Shown here one piece after another: positions 5,139-5,333 of a DNA stretch of 5,333 nt. The notes beneath the pieces were generated by a model that did not search any database, was not told the origin of the DNA, and saw only the letters and a list, made by a program, of their open reading frames with translations. The stretch is from Nitrososphaerota archaeon (GTDB taxonomy: Archaea; Thermoproteota; Nitrososphaeria; Nitrososphaerales; CADDZS01). Location of the stretch: positions 1 to 5,333 of the forward strand of contig DAHVAI010000065.1 of assembly GCA_027314685.1 (NCBI GenBank), in the 5' to 3' direction. Within the stretch, counting starts at the first letter, position 1. Each line of letters starts with the position of its first letter. The translations under genes and the position numbers were made by a program.

Positions 5139-5333
5139 TGCTTTCCACCAACCTTGAGCTCGTACAAAACGCTCACTCTTGGGTCATCTACTACTGGACT
5201 AATCCGGTGCCGCCATCCGTCACCCCTTGAAGCAAGAACGAAGATGCCGCAAACAGTACTTCCAGAATTCTTCACCAAAGAAACCAACCCCGACAAAGTT
5301 CTTCCAGAAGTTGCCACATCATCAACTATCAAA
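5135..5333 (-). CDS. Type I phosphoribosyltransferase, C-terminal part (5' end beyond window)
   Basis: The visible 65 codons begin with (L)IVDDVATSGRTL, the PRPP-binding motif of type I phosphoribosyltransferases: two acidic residues followed by a T-S-G-x-T phosphate-binding loop. In complete enzymes this motif is preceded by roughly 90-130 residues. The TTG at 5332 is therefore an internal leucine and the gene is cut by the window edge. After the motif comes a helix, a strand (GIFVLASRGDGW) and a C-terminal strand (VSVLYELKVGGKQ). These enzymes exchange a base or amide with PRPP. The piece is compatible with purine or orotate enzymes, but no specificity can be assigned. It is the most upstream visible gene of the minus-strand operon and overlaps the phosphoesterase start by ATGA. 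Confidence 0.85.
   Translation of the reverse strand, partial: LIVDDVATSGRTLSGLVSLVKNSGSTVCGIFVLASRGDGWRHRISPVVDDPRVSVLYELKVGGKQ
5145..5149 (-). promoter_or_regulatory. Ribosome-binding site of the metallophosphoesterase gene
   Basis: GGTGG lies 6 nt before ATG 5138, inside the end of the phosphoribosyltransferase gene. It resembles the GGTGA type complementary to the archaeal 16S rRNA tail and supports the ATG that overlaps the upstream TGA. Confidence 0.55.

Noticed and set aside
5330..5332. TTG as the start codon of the phosphoribosyltransferase
   Set aside because: The PRPP motif begins at once, leaving no N-terminal half; the gene must begin outside the window.
1..5333. Mobile element, CRISPR array, tRNA or rRNA
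   Set aside because: No regularly spaced repeats, transposase motifs, terminal inverted repeats or tRNA arm sequences were found by reading both strands.

Overview
The window most likely comes from an archaeon (about 65% sure, lineage not assignable). This rests on GTGG/GGTGA-type ribosome-binding sequences, TATA-like elements upstream of the two outward-facing leaders, compact overlapping genes and the protein families present. The same families also occur in bacteria, so a bacterial source is not excluded.

Left edge (1-155, minus strand): the first 51 codons of an AMP-forming acyl-CoA synthetase, cut by the window edge. A divergent intergenic region (156-592) follows. It carries candidate promoters in both directions, one doubtful 79-codon ORF, and a wobble-rich RNA hairpin just ahead of the first plus-strand gene.

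Centre (593-3391, plus strand): a tight three-gene cassette. It holds (1) a 181-residue soluble protein of a conserved but unnamed family with a PGLRGYRNKED motif, (2) a YdjI-type SPFH protein with an alternating-glycine segment and three C-terminal zinc ribbons, and (3) a 347-residue protein with two N-terminal zinc ribbons, Gly/Met-rich segments and two PxW beta modules. It resembles the SPFH plus zinc-ribbon part of the Bacillus subtilis ydjFGHI membrane-stress locus, but no PspA homologue or obvious transmembrane partner is visible. A membrane-associated scaffold is the best inference. This cassette is the strongest candidate for an under-described system here.

Right side (3388-5333, minus strand): a convergent operon read from the right edge leftwards. 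It encodes a type I phosphoribosyltransferase (only the C-terminal part is present), a calcineurin-like metallophosphoesterase with an atypical GNDD motif and a long insertion, and an AbiEii/MNT-like nucleotidyltransferase. The first pair overlaps by ATGA and the second pair is 2 nt apart, so the three are probably translationally coupled and may act on a common nucleotide or RNA-related substrate. The cassette and this operon meet tail to tail on one CTAG palindrome that supplies both stop codons.
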